The notes beneath the pieces are model-generated. The model was not told the origin of the DNA. It did no database searches and saw nothing but the letters and a program-made list of their open reading frames with translations. 64,000 nucleotides of DNA from WRDS01 sp964492775 (GTDB lineage: Bacteria > Actinomycetota > Coriobacteriia > Anaerosomatales > PHET01), in assembly GCA_964492775.1 (NCBI GenBank), contig CAZBLH010000001.1, positions 62,001-126,000 on the forward strand, written 5' to 3'. A program made the position numbers and the translations under genes. Positions 22,534 through 32,068 of this stretch are shown in pieces (position 1 is the first letter of the stretch; the number at the start of each line of letters is the position of its first letter).

Positions 22534-24666
22534 GTGCTCCAGCGAATGACCATCATCGGGCTCACGGCAGCCCTGCTCGGCTCGACGCTTGCGCCTGCGC
22601 CAGCCGCGGTGCGCTCGGCTCAGGCCGAGTCCCGCATCGAGACAGCCCAGCGCATCGCCGACGAGAAGCTCGCGCTCACCGACGCGACCGTCCCGGTCGG
22701 CAGGTATCCGTTCTATACGAGCGGGCCGAGCGACTGGAAGCTCGATGGCGGCACCGGTTGGGTCTACGGCTTCCTGCCAGGCAGCTTGTGGTACCGGTAC
22801 GAGCGCGTCGGCGATGAGGCGGCGCGGGCCTCGGCAATCCGTCGGCAGCTCACGCTCGCGCCGAACGCGCGCACGACGCGCAATCACGACATCGGCTTCA
22901 TGTTCCTCACGAGCTACGGCAACGGCTATCGGCTCACCGGCGACCCGCAGATGCGCCAGACGTTGCTCACGGCTGCCGACTCGCTCTCCGAACGCTACGA
23001 CTCCCGCGTCGGCATGGTTCGCACCACCAACACGCCGAACGACTTCTGGGTCTACAACGACACGATGATGAACATCGAGCTGCTGTTCTGGGGAGCGCGG
23101 AACGGCGGCGACCCCAAATGGCGCTCGGCGGCCTCCTCACATGCGCTGCGGACCGCCGAGGACTTCCTGCGCCCCGGCGGCGGCAGCTACCACTACGTCG
23201 CGTACAGCGAGACCACCGGTCGGCCGCTGCGCAAGGGGCAGGGCCAGGGCTACGCCGACGAAAGCACCTGGTCGCGCGGACAGGCTTGGATCATCTACGG
23301 CATGACGGTCGCCTATCGCGAGACAGGCGACGCGCGCTTCCTCACTGCTGCCCGCCGAGCGACTGAGTACTGGATCGCGAACGTTCCCGAGGACTTCGTG
23401 CCCTACTGGGACTTCAACGCGCCGAACATCCCCGATGAGCCCCGTGACAGCTCGGCAGCAGCGGTCGTTGCCTCAGCGTGCCTCGAACTCGCCGAGCTCG
23501 ACCCTGACCGGGCGTGGCGGACGACCTACCGCGACCTCGCCGAATCCACCCTCCAGAGCCTGAGCTCCTCGGCCTATCTCGCCGACGCCGATCCGCTGCC
23601 GGCGGTTCTTAGGCACGGCACGCACGCCAAGATGCTCGGCGCTTACGACCACGGGACCTCCTGGGGCGACTACTACTTCCGCGAGGCGCTCATGCGCCTG
23701 ACAACGCCGGTCGAGCGCGTGGGCGGTCCGGATCGCTACCACACGTCGGCGCGCACGAGCTCAGCCGCGTTCGACTCGGCCGATGTGGCCGTGGTCGCGA
23801 GCGGGGAGGGCTTCGCCGATGCGCTGGCAGCGAGCGCTCTGGCTGGCTCGCTCGACGCTCCCGTGTTGCTCACCGGCCGAGCGAGCGTCCCGGGGCCGAT
23901 TCGCTCCGAGATCGTGCGCCTTGGTGTTCGCCGAGTGATCGTTGTCGGCGGCACGAACGCCGTTTCGGCGCAGGCCGAATCCGAGCTGGCGGGGCTCCCC
24001 GGCATCGAGCGTGTGGAGCGCATCGCCGGGCAGGACCGCTACTCCACAGCTGCGAGCATCGCCGAGCAGTCCGCCGAGTCCGGCGTCCCGCTTCTCTTCA
24101 TCGCGCGAGGCGACGAGTTCGCAGACGCGCTCGCGGCTGGGCCTGTCGCCTACGCTCAGGGCGCACCCGTCCTGCTCACCACCGGAAGCGCACTCCATCC
24201 TGACGCCGAGGCAGCGCTTCGGGCGCTACGTCCCGGTCGGGTCGTCGTGCTCGGCGGCAAGAGCTCTATCTCCGCCGCTGTGGAGGACAGAGTCCGTCAA
24301 GTCATGACCGAGAAGACCTCACTGGAGCCCCGGACCACGGCGCCTGACAGCACCAGGATCGGAGGCACTGATCGCTACGACACTGCGGCCCTAGTCGCGC
24401 AGTGGGCGGATGTGGAGGGCTATGCCAACTTGAGCCACATCGCTGTGGTGTCCGGAGGCGCGTTCCCTGATGCCCTCGGGGCTGCGGCTGCTGTCGGAAG
24501 TCAAGGCGGCGTGCTGCTGATGAGCGCTCGCGACAAGCTCGCGGTGCCGACTTGGGGCGCGCTGGGGTCGGCGGCGGCAGAAGGCGAGCCTCGCGTGACC
24601 GTGTACGGCGGCGAGAGTGTCGTTTCCGGCCGAGTGGCACATGAGATCTTCGTCCGCGTCCGGTGA
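22534..24666 (+). CDS. GH88-like unsaturated glucuronyl hydrolase fused to CWB2 repeats
   Basis: 710 residues from GTG 22534 (AGGAG 8 nt upstream); 22435 would give no proper signal peptide. Residues 5-31 are a signal peptide. Residues 35-390 follow the GH88 alpha6/alpha6-barrel pattern: HDIGFMF (D119), YNDTMMNIELLFWGA (D176) and DESTWSRGQAWIIYGMTVAYRETGD. GH88 enzymes hydrate the 4,5-double bond of uronic acids left by polysaccharide lyases. From about 393 there are three CWB2 units (ERVGGPDRYHTS, ERIAGQDRYSTA, RIGGTDRYDTA), so the enzyme should sit on the wall. No lyase is nearby. Confidence 0.85.
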   Translation: MLQRMTIIGLTAALLGSTLAPAPAAVRSAQAESRIETAQRIADEKLALTDATVPVGRYPFYTSGPSDWKLDGGTGWVYGFLPGSLWYRYERVGDEAARASAIRRQLTLAPNARTTRNHDIGFMFLTSYGNGYRLTGDPQMRQTLLTAADSLSERYDSRVGMVRTTNTPNDFWVYNDTMMNIELLFWGARNGGDPKWRSAASSHALRTAEDFLRPGGGSYHYVAYSETTGRPLRKGQGQGYADESTWSRGQAWIIYGMTVAYRETGDARFLTAARRATEYWIANVPEDFVPYWDFNAPNIPDEPRDSSAAAVVASACLELAELDPDRAWRTTYRDLAESTLQSLSSSAYLADADPLPAVLRHGTHAKMLGAYDHGTSWGDYYFREALMRLTTPVERVGGPDRYHTSARTSSAAFDSADVAVVASGEGFADALAASALAGSLDAPVLLTGRASVPGPIRSEIVRLGVRRVIVVGGTNAVSAQAESELAGLPGIERVERIAGQDRYSTAASIAEQSAESGVPLLFIARGDEFADALAAGPVAYAQGAPVLLTTGSALHPDAEAALRALRPGRVVVLGGKSSISAAVEDRVRQVMTEKTSLEPRTTAPDSTRIGGTDRYDTAALVAQWADVEGYANLSHIAVVSGGAFPDALGAAAAVGSQGGVLLMSARDKLAVPTWGALGSAAAEGEPRVTVYGGESVVSGRVAHEIFVRVR

Positions 24667-24728
24667 ACGTCCCGGGGGGATAATCACTCGTAGAATCGCG
24701 TGACCGACGCCGATGCTCCGGAGGCCTG

Positions 24729-25370
24729 GTGGAAGAACTCAGCATTCTTGAGGCGGGAATCCGCGTGCTGGCCGCCGCCGTCGCCGGGTTGCTTATCGGA
24801 CTTGAGCGCGAGCGGCTCGACAAGACCGCCGGCCTCAGGACACTCGCGCTTGTCTCGAGCGGCTGCGCGATCTTCGTGGTCACCGCCGCAATCGCCGCTC
24901 CGACCGAGATCGTGCGCTTGGCTGCGGGTGCGGTTACGGGCATCGGATTTCTCGGCGCTGGGGTGATCCTGCAGGAGCGCGGTCAGGTGCTGGGACTCAC
25001 AACGGCGGCCACCGTGTGGACGGCGGCTGCTCTCGGCGTGTCGGCAGGGCTCGGTGCGTTGCCCATCACCGCCATCGGAACGGTGCTGGCGCTGTTCCTC
25101 CTCAGCGGGCTAGGCAGCCTCGACCTGAGCCGCATTCAGCGCGATTCGCGCGTGTACGAGATCACCTACCGCTCGCCCGAGTGGGAGGAGGCGGCAGCGG
25201 CGCAGCCCCTCAGAGACGCCGGGCTGGATGTCTCGCTGATCGCGTTCGCGTGGAGTGGTGAGTGTGCCACCGCGACTTGGCGTGCTGTCGGGCAAGCGCC
25301 CGCGCACGAGCGAGGAATGCGGGCGCTCAAGGGCGACCCGACGGTCGCGTCGTTCACGACGAGGGATTAG
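24729..25370 (+). CDS. MgtC/SapB-family membrane protein
   Basis: 213 residues, GTG 24729 after GGAGG. N-terminal MgtC domain of 4-5 helices with the family signature LIGLERERLDKTAGLRTLALVS and the segment GIGFLGAGVILQ. A soluble C-terminal domain of about 70 residues (VYEITYRSPEWEEAAAAQPLRDAGLDV) is ACT-like in pattern. MgtC proteins are linked to Mg2+ limitation and membrane energetics; biochemical activity is unsettled. It is convergent with the ABC exporter operon. Confidence 0.9.
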   Translation: MEELSILEAGIRVLAAAVAGLLIGLERERLDKTAGLRTLALVSSGCAIFVVTAAIAAPTEIVRLAAGAVTGIGFLGAGVILQERGQVLGLTTAATVWTAAALGVSAGLGALPITAIGTVLALFLLSGLGSLDLSRIQRDSRVYEITYRSPEWEEAAAAQPLRDAGLDVSLIAFAWSGECATATWRAVGQAPAHERGMRALKGDPTVASFTTRD

Positions 25371-25396
25371 CGGGCCCACCGGAAGAGCACCGGCGG

Positions 25397-26077
25397 CTAC
25401 TGAGCGGCAGCGGTCTCCACGACACGGCCATCCAGCAGCCGGAGCTGCTCGTCGGCGAACTCGGCCATCCTGACATCGTGAGTCACCATGACGCACGTCA
25501 TCGAGCGTTCATGCACCTGCCGCCTCAGCAGCTCGACCACCTGAAGCCCGCGGTCAGTGTCCAGAGACGCGGTCGGCTCGTCGACCAGCATGATCTGCGG
25601 TCGGTTCATCAGGGCGCGCGCGATCGCGACACGCTGGCGCTCGCCACCTGAGAGTTCCTGAGGCTTGTGCGATGCCCGCTCGGCCATCCCTACCGAATCC
25701 AGGAGTTCATCGGCACGATCGCGGTCCTGCTGGCGCACTCGTCCGCCGAGATGAGCGACGAGCAGCAGGTTCTCCTTCGCGCTGAGGTACGGCACGAGAT
25801 GGTGCTCCTGGAAGACGATGCCGATGTTCTTCAGTCGAAAGCGCGCCGCGTCCCTTGCTGAGCGCAGATGCACGGGATGCCCCGCGATGATGATCTCGCC
25901 GGCGGTTGGTGTCAGGAGCCCGGCAATGATCGAGATCAGCGTCGTCTTGCCAGAGCCTGACGGGCCGAGCACCGCGAGCATCCTGCCCGCATCCAGCTTG
26001 AACGAGACATCGTCGAGGGCCACGACCTCGGTGTGGCCGCTGCCGTGTCGCTTGCTGATGTTCCGGACCTCCAGCAT
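25397..26077 (-). CDS. ABC transporter ATP-binding protein (MacB/LolD/DevA type)
   Basis: 226 residues. Walker A GPSGSGKTT, Q-loop VFQEHHLVPYLS, signature LSGGERQRVAIARAL, Walker B IMLVDEPTASLD and H-loop VTHD are all intact. It pairs with the FtsX-type permease whose stop lies 10 nt upstream. Such pairs export peptides, lipids or glycolipids or act mechanically across the membrane. The substrate cannot be told from sequence. Confidence 0.95.
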   Translation of the reverse strand: MLEVRNISKRHGSGHTEVVALDDVSFKLDAGRMLAVLGPSGSGKTTLISIIAGLLTPTAGEIIIAGHPVHLRSARDAARFRLKNIGIVFQEHHLVPYLSAKENLLLVAHLGGRVRQQDRDRADELLDSVGMAERASHKPQELSGGERQRVAIARALMNRPQIMLVDEPTASLDTDRGLQVVELLRRQVHERSMTCVMVTHDVRMAEFADEQLRLLDGRVVETAAAQ

Positions 26078-26087
26078 GCCGCTCCTC

Positions 26088-27236
26088 TTACGCCGATGTT
26101 CTACCGAGAGCCGTCGCAGGGTCGACCTTCAGGATGCTGCGCAGCGAGAACAGGCTGCCGATGTATGCGGTCGCGAACACGGCAGCGACGGCCAGGCCCC
26201 ACCTGGCGGGATCGGGATCGAACGCCATCGTCGGCGGCATGCCGGCGCCCATGCCCAACGCCAGCAGCACTCCGAAAGCGGTGGCCAGCGCGACGAGCAC
26301 GGTGATCTGCGCGATCAGGTCGGCGTACAGGCGGCCGTTCGATGCGCCTATCGCTTTGATGGCCGCAATCTGCGGCGTCTTGTGCAAGGTGGTGATGTAG
26401 AAGAACACGCCGACGAGAAGCGCGCCAATCACGAGCGACACCACCTGGATGCCGGTGACCGCGATGATCATCTCGGTCATTCCGTTGCCTGATAGCGCCG
26501 CCTCCTCGGTGGGAGCGGTTGGGTACTCGTCGCCGAGCGCGTCGATGACCTCCTGGAGGTCCGCGTCCGGCTCCAGCTCGATCGCGGCGATCGATGCGCT
26601 GCCGCTGAACTGTTCGGCCATGAGCCGTCCGGCTCCCGGCGCGTCCGCTTCCGGAGCGTCCATCCTGCCGAGCACGGAGGCGGTGTGGATCTCCTCCCAG
26701 GTCGGCATGTCCACCCAGAGCGTGGGAGTCATCACGTACCGGCGGCCCTCGGTGAAGCCGACAACCTTCAGCTCGATGTCGGTGGGCGTGAGCACCACGG
26801 TGTCGCCGAGCTCCACTCCTTTGAGGGCGGCGCTTTCGTCGGCAACCGTCTCACCTGGGCCGATGTCGCCCGTGCCTTCGACGATCGGCAGCTGGTCGTG
26901 ATGGTCGCCCAACCCGAAGATGCGCACGTCGAACGGCTCGTCGCTGCTCACGGTCGCAAACGAGTGCCCAACACCGTATGCGTTCTTGACGCCGGGGGTC
27001 TCGGCTATCTCGGCGATGTCGTCAGCCGAGAGGATGCTGCGCTCAAGCGTCGGGTAGGTGTCTGCCTGGAACGCGAGCGCGTCGGCGGCGAGTTCCATCT
27101 TCGCGCCCGACATGCCGGTGAGCAGGCCCTGAGACATGGCCGTCGTCACCATAGTGAGCGAGACCACGAGCCCGATGGCGACGACCATCAGGCCGAACTT
27201 CAGTTTGCCGCCGAGCAACTCCTTCAAGACAAGCAT
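26088..27236 (-). CDS. FtsX/DevC-type ABC permease
   Basis: 382 residues from ATG 27236 (MLVLKELLGGKLKFGLMVV); GGAG lies 4 nt before it. The frame stays open for 750 nt further upstream, but that text is Arg-rich shadow of the antiporter gene. Topology is one helix, an extracytoplasmic domain of about 230 residues (ILSADDIAEIAETPGVKNAYGVG), then three helices with the FtsX core VFFYITTLHKTPQIAAIKAIGAS. It forms an operon with the ATPase at 25397. Confidence 0.92.
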   Translation of the reverse strand: MLVLKELLGGKLKFGLMVVAIGLVVSLTMVTTAMSQGLLTGMSGAKMELAADALAFQADTYPTLERSILSADDIAEIAETPGVKNAYGVGHSFATVSSDEPFDVRIFGLGDHHDQLPIVEGTGDIGPGETVADESAALKGVELGDTVVLTPTDIELKVVGFTEGRRYVMTPTLWVDMPTWEEIHTASVLGRMDAPEADAPGAGRLMAEQFSGSASIAAIELEPDADLQEVIDALGDEYPTAPTEEAALSGNGMTEMIIAVTGIQVVSLVIGALLVGVFFYITTLHKTPQIAAIKAIGASNGRLYADLIAQITVLVALATAFGVLLALGMGAGMPPTMAFDPDPARWGLAVAAVFATAYIGSLFSLRSILKVDPATALGRTSA

Positions 27237-27337
27237 GGGGCTCCAAGCAACGTCGCGTACTCGCAATACTATCGCACGGCCAAAGCATGGCAGACGGTGC
27301 TTAGCGGCTAGAGCCGTTCTGGGCCGCCCTCGCGGTG

Positions 27338-28840
27338 TCAGAGCTCGACGGTGGTCTTGTCCGAGGGACTGGAAACCGCCGAATCCATCGCGTCGATGGC
27401 CTCGTGCGCTCCGAGCACGTACAGCTCGTCGCGTGCCAACAGCCTCACGCCTCCGGTTGGCACGAACAGGCGTCCCTCGCGCCTGATCAGAACGACGAGT
27501 GGACGGTCCGGACCTCCGATTCGCAGCAGCTTCTCTCCCTCGGCGGCTGAGCCTTCGGCGATGGTCAACTTCGTCAGGCTGAGCCCTGATTCGGCAGTGC
27601 CGACGAGTTCGATCGGCAGGCTCGAGTCCTCCGAGTATGGCTGCGCAACTCCGAGCAGTCGGGCGGCGAGACTGACGGTCGGGCCCTGTACGAGGACCGA
27701 GATGATGACGGCAAAGAACACGATGTTGAAGATTCCTCTGGAGTCTTCGACACCCGCAACCATAGGGAACGTGGCGAGGATGATGGGCGCCGCGCCGCGC
27801 AGGCCGACCCAGGAGATGAGTGTCTTCTCGGCGGTGGTGAATCCTGAGAACACCATCGAGAGGAACACGGCGACGGGCCGAGCGACCAGGATGAGTGCGA
27901 CCGAGACGAAGACCGCCGGTGTCGCGGCAGACATCAGCTGTGACGGTGTCACGAGCAGGCCAAGCATCAAGAACATGCCGATCTGCATGATCCACGCCAC
28001 GCCCTGGTGGAAGCGTCGGAGGCTGTTGCGGTGAACAAACACCTTGCCGGCCAGCGCGAGACCCGTGACGTACACGGCCATGAAGCCGCTCGTCTGGAGA
28101 AGCTCCGCCACCCCGAACACCACGCCCACGACGCCGATTGTGTAAACCGGGTACAGGCCGTCATGCTCAAGATCGAGCCGATCGATGCTCCAGACGAGCA
28201 TCCTGCCCGCGAGCCAACCGATGAACGCGCCGCCCGCCACCTTGAAGACGAACAGGAAGGGAACGGCTAATGGGGAGACGGCCTGCCCCTGTACGAGCAG
28301 GATGGCGGTCGTCGTCAGGAACACCGCGCTGGGGTCGTTGCTACCCGACTCAAACTCCAGCAGCGTGCGAATACGATCGGGAAGGCCCACGCCTCGCGCC
28401 CGCAGCACGGAGAAGACCGCTGCGGCATCGGTCGAAGACAGAATCGCGCCGACCAGAAGGCCGTTCTGCCACGACGTGCCGAACACGAACACCGACAGCA
28501 GCGTGATGATTGCAGCCGTGATTCCGACGCCGATGGTCGCCATGATGGTGCCCGTACGCACGGCGATACGGTCCATCTGCGACAGGTCGGTATTCAGGCC
28601 TCCATCGAACAGGATGAGCGCCAACGCGATCGATCCAAAGAGCATCGCCGGCTCTGGCGAGTTGAAGGGGATACCGCCAGGGCCTTCGGATCCCGCGAGC
28701 ATGCCGATGGCCAGGAACAGCAGCAGCGCAGGCACGCCGAGCTTCGATGACAGCTTGCTGGCGACGACCCCGGCGATGAGCAGGAGCGCTCCGACGAGGA
28801 CCAGTTCCGATACTTGAGAAGCTCCTCCGGCTAGATCCAA
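27338..28840 (-). CDS. Potassium/proton antiporter (CPA1, NhaP2/CvrA-like)
   Basis: 500 residues from TTG 28840, 5 nt after AGGAGG; GTG 28885 lacks such a site. About 12-13 helices with LFDGGLNTDL, GAILSSTDAAAVFSVL and LEFESGSNDPSAVFLT, the ion-site motifs of CPA1. A TrkA_C-like regulatory domain follows (ELVGTAESGLSLTKLTIAEGSAAEGEKLLRIG...LVVLIRREGRLFVPTGG). Probable role: K+ efflux for pH and turgor control. Confidence 0.93.
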   Translation of the reverse strand: MDLAGGASQVSELVLVGALLLIAGVVASKLSSKLGVPALLLFLAIGMLAGSEGPGGIPFNSPEPAMLFGSIALALILFDGGLNTDLSQMDRIAVRTGTIMATIGVGITAAIITLLSVFVFGTSWQNGLLVGAILSSTDAAAVFSVLRARGVGLPDRIRTLLEFESGSNDPSAVFLTTTAILLVQGQAVSPLAVPFLFVFKVAGGAFIGWLAGRMLVWSIDRLDLEHDGLYPVYTIGVVGVVFGVAELLQTSGFMAVYVTGLALAGKVFVHRNSLRRFHQGVAWIMQIGMFLMLGLLVTPSQLMSAATPAVFVSVALILVARPVAVFLSMVFSGFTTAEKTLISWVGLRGAAPIILATFPMVAGVEDSRGIFNIVFFAVIISVLVQGPTVSLAARLLGVAQPYSEDSSLPIELVGTAESGLSLTKLTIAEGSAAEGEKLLRIGGPDRPLVVLIRREGRLFVPTGGVRLLARDELYVLGAHEAIDAMDSAVSSPSDKTTVEL

Positions 28841-29003
28841 TACGGCCTCCTGTCCGGCGTTCACAAGCGGGTGAGGGTGATCCACCTACGTCGGGCAAGG
28901 GCGGACTCGAGTGCAGAACGAGCCACCCACGGGCTCTTGCCACTCCTTTGTAACATACGCGCGCGGGTGAACACGCAGGCCTGTCGTCTGCTGGGCGCGG
29001 GTC

Positions 29004-30212
29004 CTAGAGCGTGAGGATGATGTCGGCGATGAAGCGAGCGGAGCCTGCCAGCAGGTCGTAGTCGAGGATCGCTGGGATGTCCCGCGGCGTGTGCGAGTAT
29101 ATCCGGGATGCCGAGGCGAAGTCCGTGGATGTGATCGCCACCGATGGGATCCCACGCATCGCGAAGATCATGTGGTCGCTCGCGGGCCAGCTCGGACCCA
29201 GCGCGATGTCCGGCCGCTCCCCCGCAAGCTGCGCGATCCTTTCGGCGAGAGTAGCGTCGACTTCGTAGAGCGAGTACGCGCTCGGTAGACCCGCAAGGCC
29301 GGGGGCGTCCACATTGATTTCGAGGCCCACGTCCGAGAGGTCCGGGTTCGCACCGAGCCATGCCAGCTCGCCAGGGGCGAGCACGTGGTCCTCGCCGTTG
29401 AACGGGACGAACTCGACGGTGTGGGCTGGCGGCGTTTCGCGCAGCAGCTCGGCGACCGCGAGCAGTACAGCGACGCCGCTCGCGTTGTCGATCGCTCCCG
29501 GCGTGTTCGGCTTGGTGTCGAAATGCGCGGATACGATGACCCTCTCCGGGCGCGAACCCTCGATTCGGCCGATTGGCTGCTCGCCCTCGGATGGCGTCAC
29601 CACCGAGTCGATCGCAATTGTCACGGGTTCGCCCGCATGCTCGGCGAGCCAGGCGCCTGTCTCGGCATCGAGGTACGCCGTCGGCAGTGGGAATCCGACC
29701 TCCTCGATGAGAGGGAAGGGCGACATCGCTCCGGTCATCGCGCTCTCAGTAGTCGCAGCGAGAATGGCGAGGCACCCAGTGGCCTCAAGCGCGTCGACGA
29801 TCTCGGTGTGCTGCGGGTTGCTGTAGAACGGGTAGTTGCGGGGGGTGAACTGGTCGCTGGCGATCTCGTCGCAGAGCAGCAGCACGGCGTCAGGCGTCGG
29901 CACGCGGGGTATGTCGCTGGCGCTACGGACGACCATCAGCACGCCGCGGTCCGCCTCGATGCCTGCCGAGAAGGGGCCGGGCTGAAGCCGCACCGTCTTC
30001 CCGGCGACCTCGATGCTCGAGGCGCCGTCGCGCCACTCGGGAACCTCGAATGCGATCGATCGGGTTTCGAGCCCGGCTTCCCGCATCCGTTCGAGGATGT
30101 ACCCGGCAGCCGCGCGGTTGCTCTCCGAGCCCGGATGGCGGTCTGGATACGAACAGAGGTGCTCGACGTCTGCCTGGATGCGCTCGGCGGTATCACGCTG
30201 TGGACGCAACAT
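29004..30212 (-). CDS. M28-family metallopeptidase
   Basis: 402 residues; AGGGGAATCCG precedes ATG 30212. Two-metal aminopeptidase signatures: SAHFDTKPNTPGAIDNASG (first ligands H and D), NGEDH (catalytic or ligand Glu), INVDAPG (Asp) and a C-terminal SHTPRD (His). A PA-like insertion lies in the first half (AVLLLCDEIASDQFTPRNYPFY). There is no signal peptide, so it is probably cytoplasmic. Substrate unknown. The 118 nt between it and the antiporter hold nothing clear. Confidence 0.9.
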   Translation of the reverse strand: MLRPQRDTAERIQADVEHLCSYPDRHPGSESNRAAAGYILERMREAGLETRSIAFEVPEWRDGASSIEVAGKTVRLQPGPFSAGIEADRGVLMVVRSASDIPRVPTPDAVLLLCDEIASDQFTPRNYPFYSNPQHTEIVDALEATGCLAILAATTESAMTGAMSPFPLIEEVGFPLPTAYLDAETGAWLAEHAGEPVTIAIDSVVTPSEGEQPIGRIEGSRPERVIVSAHFDTKPNTPGAIDNASGVAVLLAVAELLRETPPAHTVEFVPFNGEDHVLAPGELAWLGANPDLSDVGLEINVDAPGLAGLPSAYSLYEVDATLAERIAQLAGERPDIALGPSWPASDHMIFAMRGIPSVAITSTDFASASRIYSHTPRDIPAILDYDLLAGSARFIADIILTL

Positions 30213-30383
30213 CGGATTCCCCTTCGTCCGAACGGCAGCTTCTTAGACGAATTCCAGCCTACTGCCTCGCGACACCCTCTGCTACTGCGATTCTCGTTAC
30301 CCATTTGCCCGGAGGCGATGCCTTGGGCGCGAAGGTGGGGATGCACTCTCCAAGTGGGATTAGCGATGGAGGTGCTTTCTGCG

Positions 30384-30824
30384 ATGCAGTTCCTATCCGT
30401 GTACCTCAACTTCGACGGTGCTGCCCAAGAGGCATTCGAGTTCTACCGCTCGGTGTTCGGCGGCGAGTTCAACGGCATGCTGCGTTTCCGGGACTTCGAT
30501 GAGGATGCCATGGGGGTTTCTGAGGCTGACCGCGACAAGATCGCGCATGTGTCGCTACCGCTCTCGAGCGGAGTTGGCCTGATGGCGTCCGATGTGGCCG
30601 GGGAGCAGGCCAAGCGATTCATCGCCGGCAACAACGTCTACATCTATCTTGAGGCCGATAGCGCGGAAGAGGCCGACCGGCTCTACGAGGGGTTGTCGCA
30701 GGACGGTATCGCCGAGATGCCCCTGCAGCCCACAGTATGGGCCGAGAAGTACGGGAGCCTGATTGACCGGTTCGGCGTGCCGTGGATGATCTCGTATACC
30801 GGCGACGTGGAGTTCACGCTCTAG
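30384..30824 (+). CDS. PhnB-like VOC-superfamily protein
   Basis: 146 residues. ATG 30384 is preferred because GGAGGTG lies 9-10 nt upstream; the in-frame ATG at 30366 overlaps that site. The text MQFLSVYLNFDGAAQEAFEFYRSVFGGEF and KIAHVSLPL, with C-terminal YGSLIDRFGVPWMISY, is the PhnB/DUF1338-type glyoxalase fold. Members lack a single common reaction and are not necessarily enzymes. Convergent with the radical SAM gene, 15 nt apart. Confidence 0.88.
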   Translation: MQFLSVYLNFDGAAQEAFEFYRSVFGGEFNGMLRFRDFDEDAMGVSEADRDKIAHVSLPLSSGVGLMASDVAGEQAKRFIAGNNVYIYLEADSAEEADRLYEGLSQDGIAEMPLQPTVWAEKYGSLIDRFGVPWMISYTGDVEFTL

Positions 30825-30839
30825 CGGAGCGCGAAGTCG

Positions 30840-32039
30840 CTACCACAGCATGGGTTGGTGCTCGGGTCGCTTCCCGTCCATGAGGATGAACGCAGCCGCC
30901 CGTTTCGTGATGACGCCAAGCGCGCGCAGGTCGCGCGTCGTTCGGAGTCTGCTCTCTCGACGGGCGGCGATGATCCTCTTCGCACCCAGAGGGCCGATTC
31001 CCGGTACCCGTAGCAGCTGCGAACGCTCGGCGGTGTTGATTTCGATGGGCTTTTCGGCGAGGTGCATGCGCGCCCATGCCAGCTTGGGGTCCTCGATGAG
31101 CGGAAGGTTGCCGTCCGCGCCGTACGGGAGTTCGTCGGCCTCAAATCCGTAGTCTTTGAGCAGGTAGTCGCACTGGTAGAGCCGGTGCTCGCGCACGGGC
31201 GATTCGGGTGGCAGGTCTTCGAACGGCGTGTTGCGAATCGGCGCGAAGGCGCTGAAGTACGTCCGGGCTACCCCTGCGTTCTTGCGCAGATAGCCGACGG
31301 CGTCGAGGATCTCCCGGTCGCTCTCGCCGCCTGGGCCGACTACGAACTGGGTGGTCTGGCTGGGTCCGCTTCTCGACCGGTTGCGCCAGCCGCCCGGGCT
31401 GCCTTCGCTCTGACGGCGGATCTGCTCAACGGTGAGCAGGGGCCGGACGAGCTCCTCGACAAGCCGCTTGTGGGGGGCGAGCTGCGCCAGCGATGCTCGG
31501 GTGGGGGCCTCAAGGTTCACCGAGACGCGATCCGCGAGCTGCATCGAGCGCTCGATCTGTGCGTACTCGGCACCGGGCATGAGCTTCAGGTGGATGTAGC
31601 CCTGAAAGCCGTACCGTTCGCGCAGGATCTCGGCGGTCGCGATGAGCGCGTCCTGGGTGCGCACGCCACCGCCGGAGATCGCCGAGCTCAGGAATATCCC
31701 CTCTGCCATCCGCTTGGCGTGCAGCTGCGTGAAGGCGCTCGCCAGCTCGTCGGGGGTGAATCGCGGCTTGTGGCCGTCTCTGCCCGCGCGGAAGGGGCAG
31801 TAGTTGCAGTCGCGCTCGCACGCCGAGTTCAGGAGCGTCTTGAGGAGCGCGACCTTCTTGCCGCCAGGCATGAGCGCCTGGTGGATGAAGTGCTGGTCAC
31901 GCCGGTGAGGTGCCGCGTCGGCGTCGGGAGCCGGTCCCAAGGGTTTCGAGCGAGGCGGTCCACACGCATCACTGCACTGCTCGAACTCCATGTAGGGAGC
32001 GATCTCACCAAGCTTCTCTATGGTCTCCTGTGTGCCCAC
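30840..32039 (-). CDS. Putative DNA modification/repair radical SAM protein
   Basis: 399 residues, GTG 32039. The radical SAM cluster is CERDCNYC (C74, C78, C81; CX3CX2C). The barrel shows EGIFLSSAISGGG and LKLMPGAEYAQIERSMQLADRVSVNLEAP. A C-terminal helix-hairpin-helix, AERSQLLRVPGIGPLGAKRIIAAR, suggests DNA binding. This matches the family annotated as putative DNA modification/repair radical SAM protein, often paired with a UDG-like protein, which is absent here. A perfect LexA-type SOS box lies 43-68 nt upstream, so damage induction is likely. Confidence 0.93.
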   Translation of the reverse strand: MGTQETIEKLGEIAPYMEFEQCSDACGPPRSKPLGPAPDADAAPHRRDQHFIHQALMPGGKKVALLKTLLNSACERDCNYCPFRAGRDGHKPRFTPDELASAFTQLHAKRMAEGIFLSSAISGGGVRTQDALIATAEILRERYGFQGYIHLKLMPGAEYAQIERSMQLADRVSVNLEAPTRASLAQLAPHKRLVEELVRPLLTVEQIRRQSEGSPGGWRNRSRSGPSQTTQFVVGPGGESDREILDAVGYLRKNAGVARTYFSAFAPIRNTPFEDLPPESPVREHRLYQCDYLLKDYGFEADELPYGADGNLPLIEDPKLAWARMHLAEKPIEINTAERSQLLRVPGIGPLGAKRIIAARRESRLRTTRDLRALGVITKRAAAFILMDGKRPEHQPMLW

Positions 32040-32068
32040 GGTGCTGCCTCTGATGCTGGAATGGGGGC

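Noticed and set aside
26088..27995. Open frame extending the ABC permease upstream by about 750 nt
   Set aside because: The extension is Arg/Gly/His-rich shadow of the antiporter gene in another frame. A proper RBS and membrane helix begin at ATG 27236.
29385..30383. Long plus-strand frame leading into the PhnB-like gene
   Set aside because: It lies antisense to the M28 peptidase gene with shadow composition; real start is 30384.
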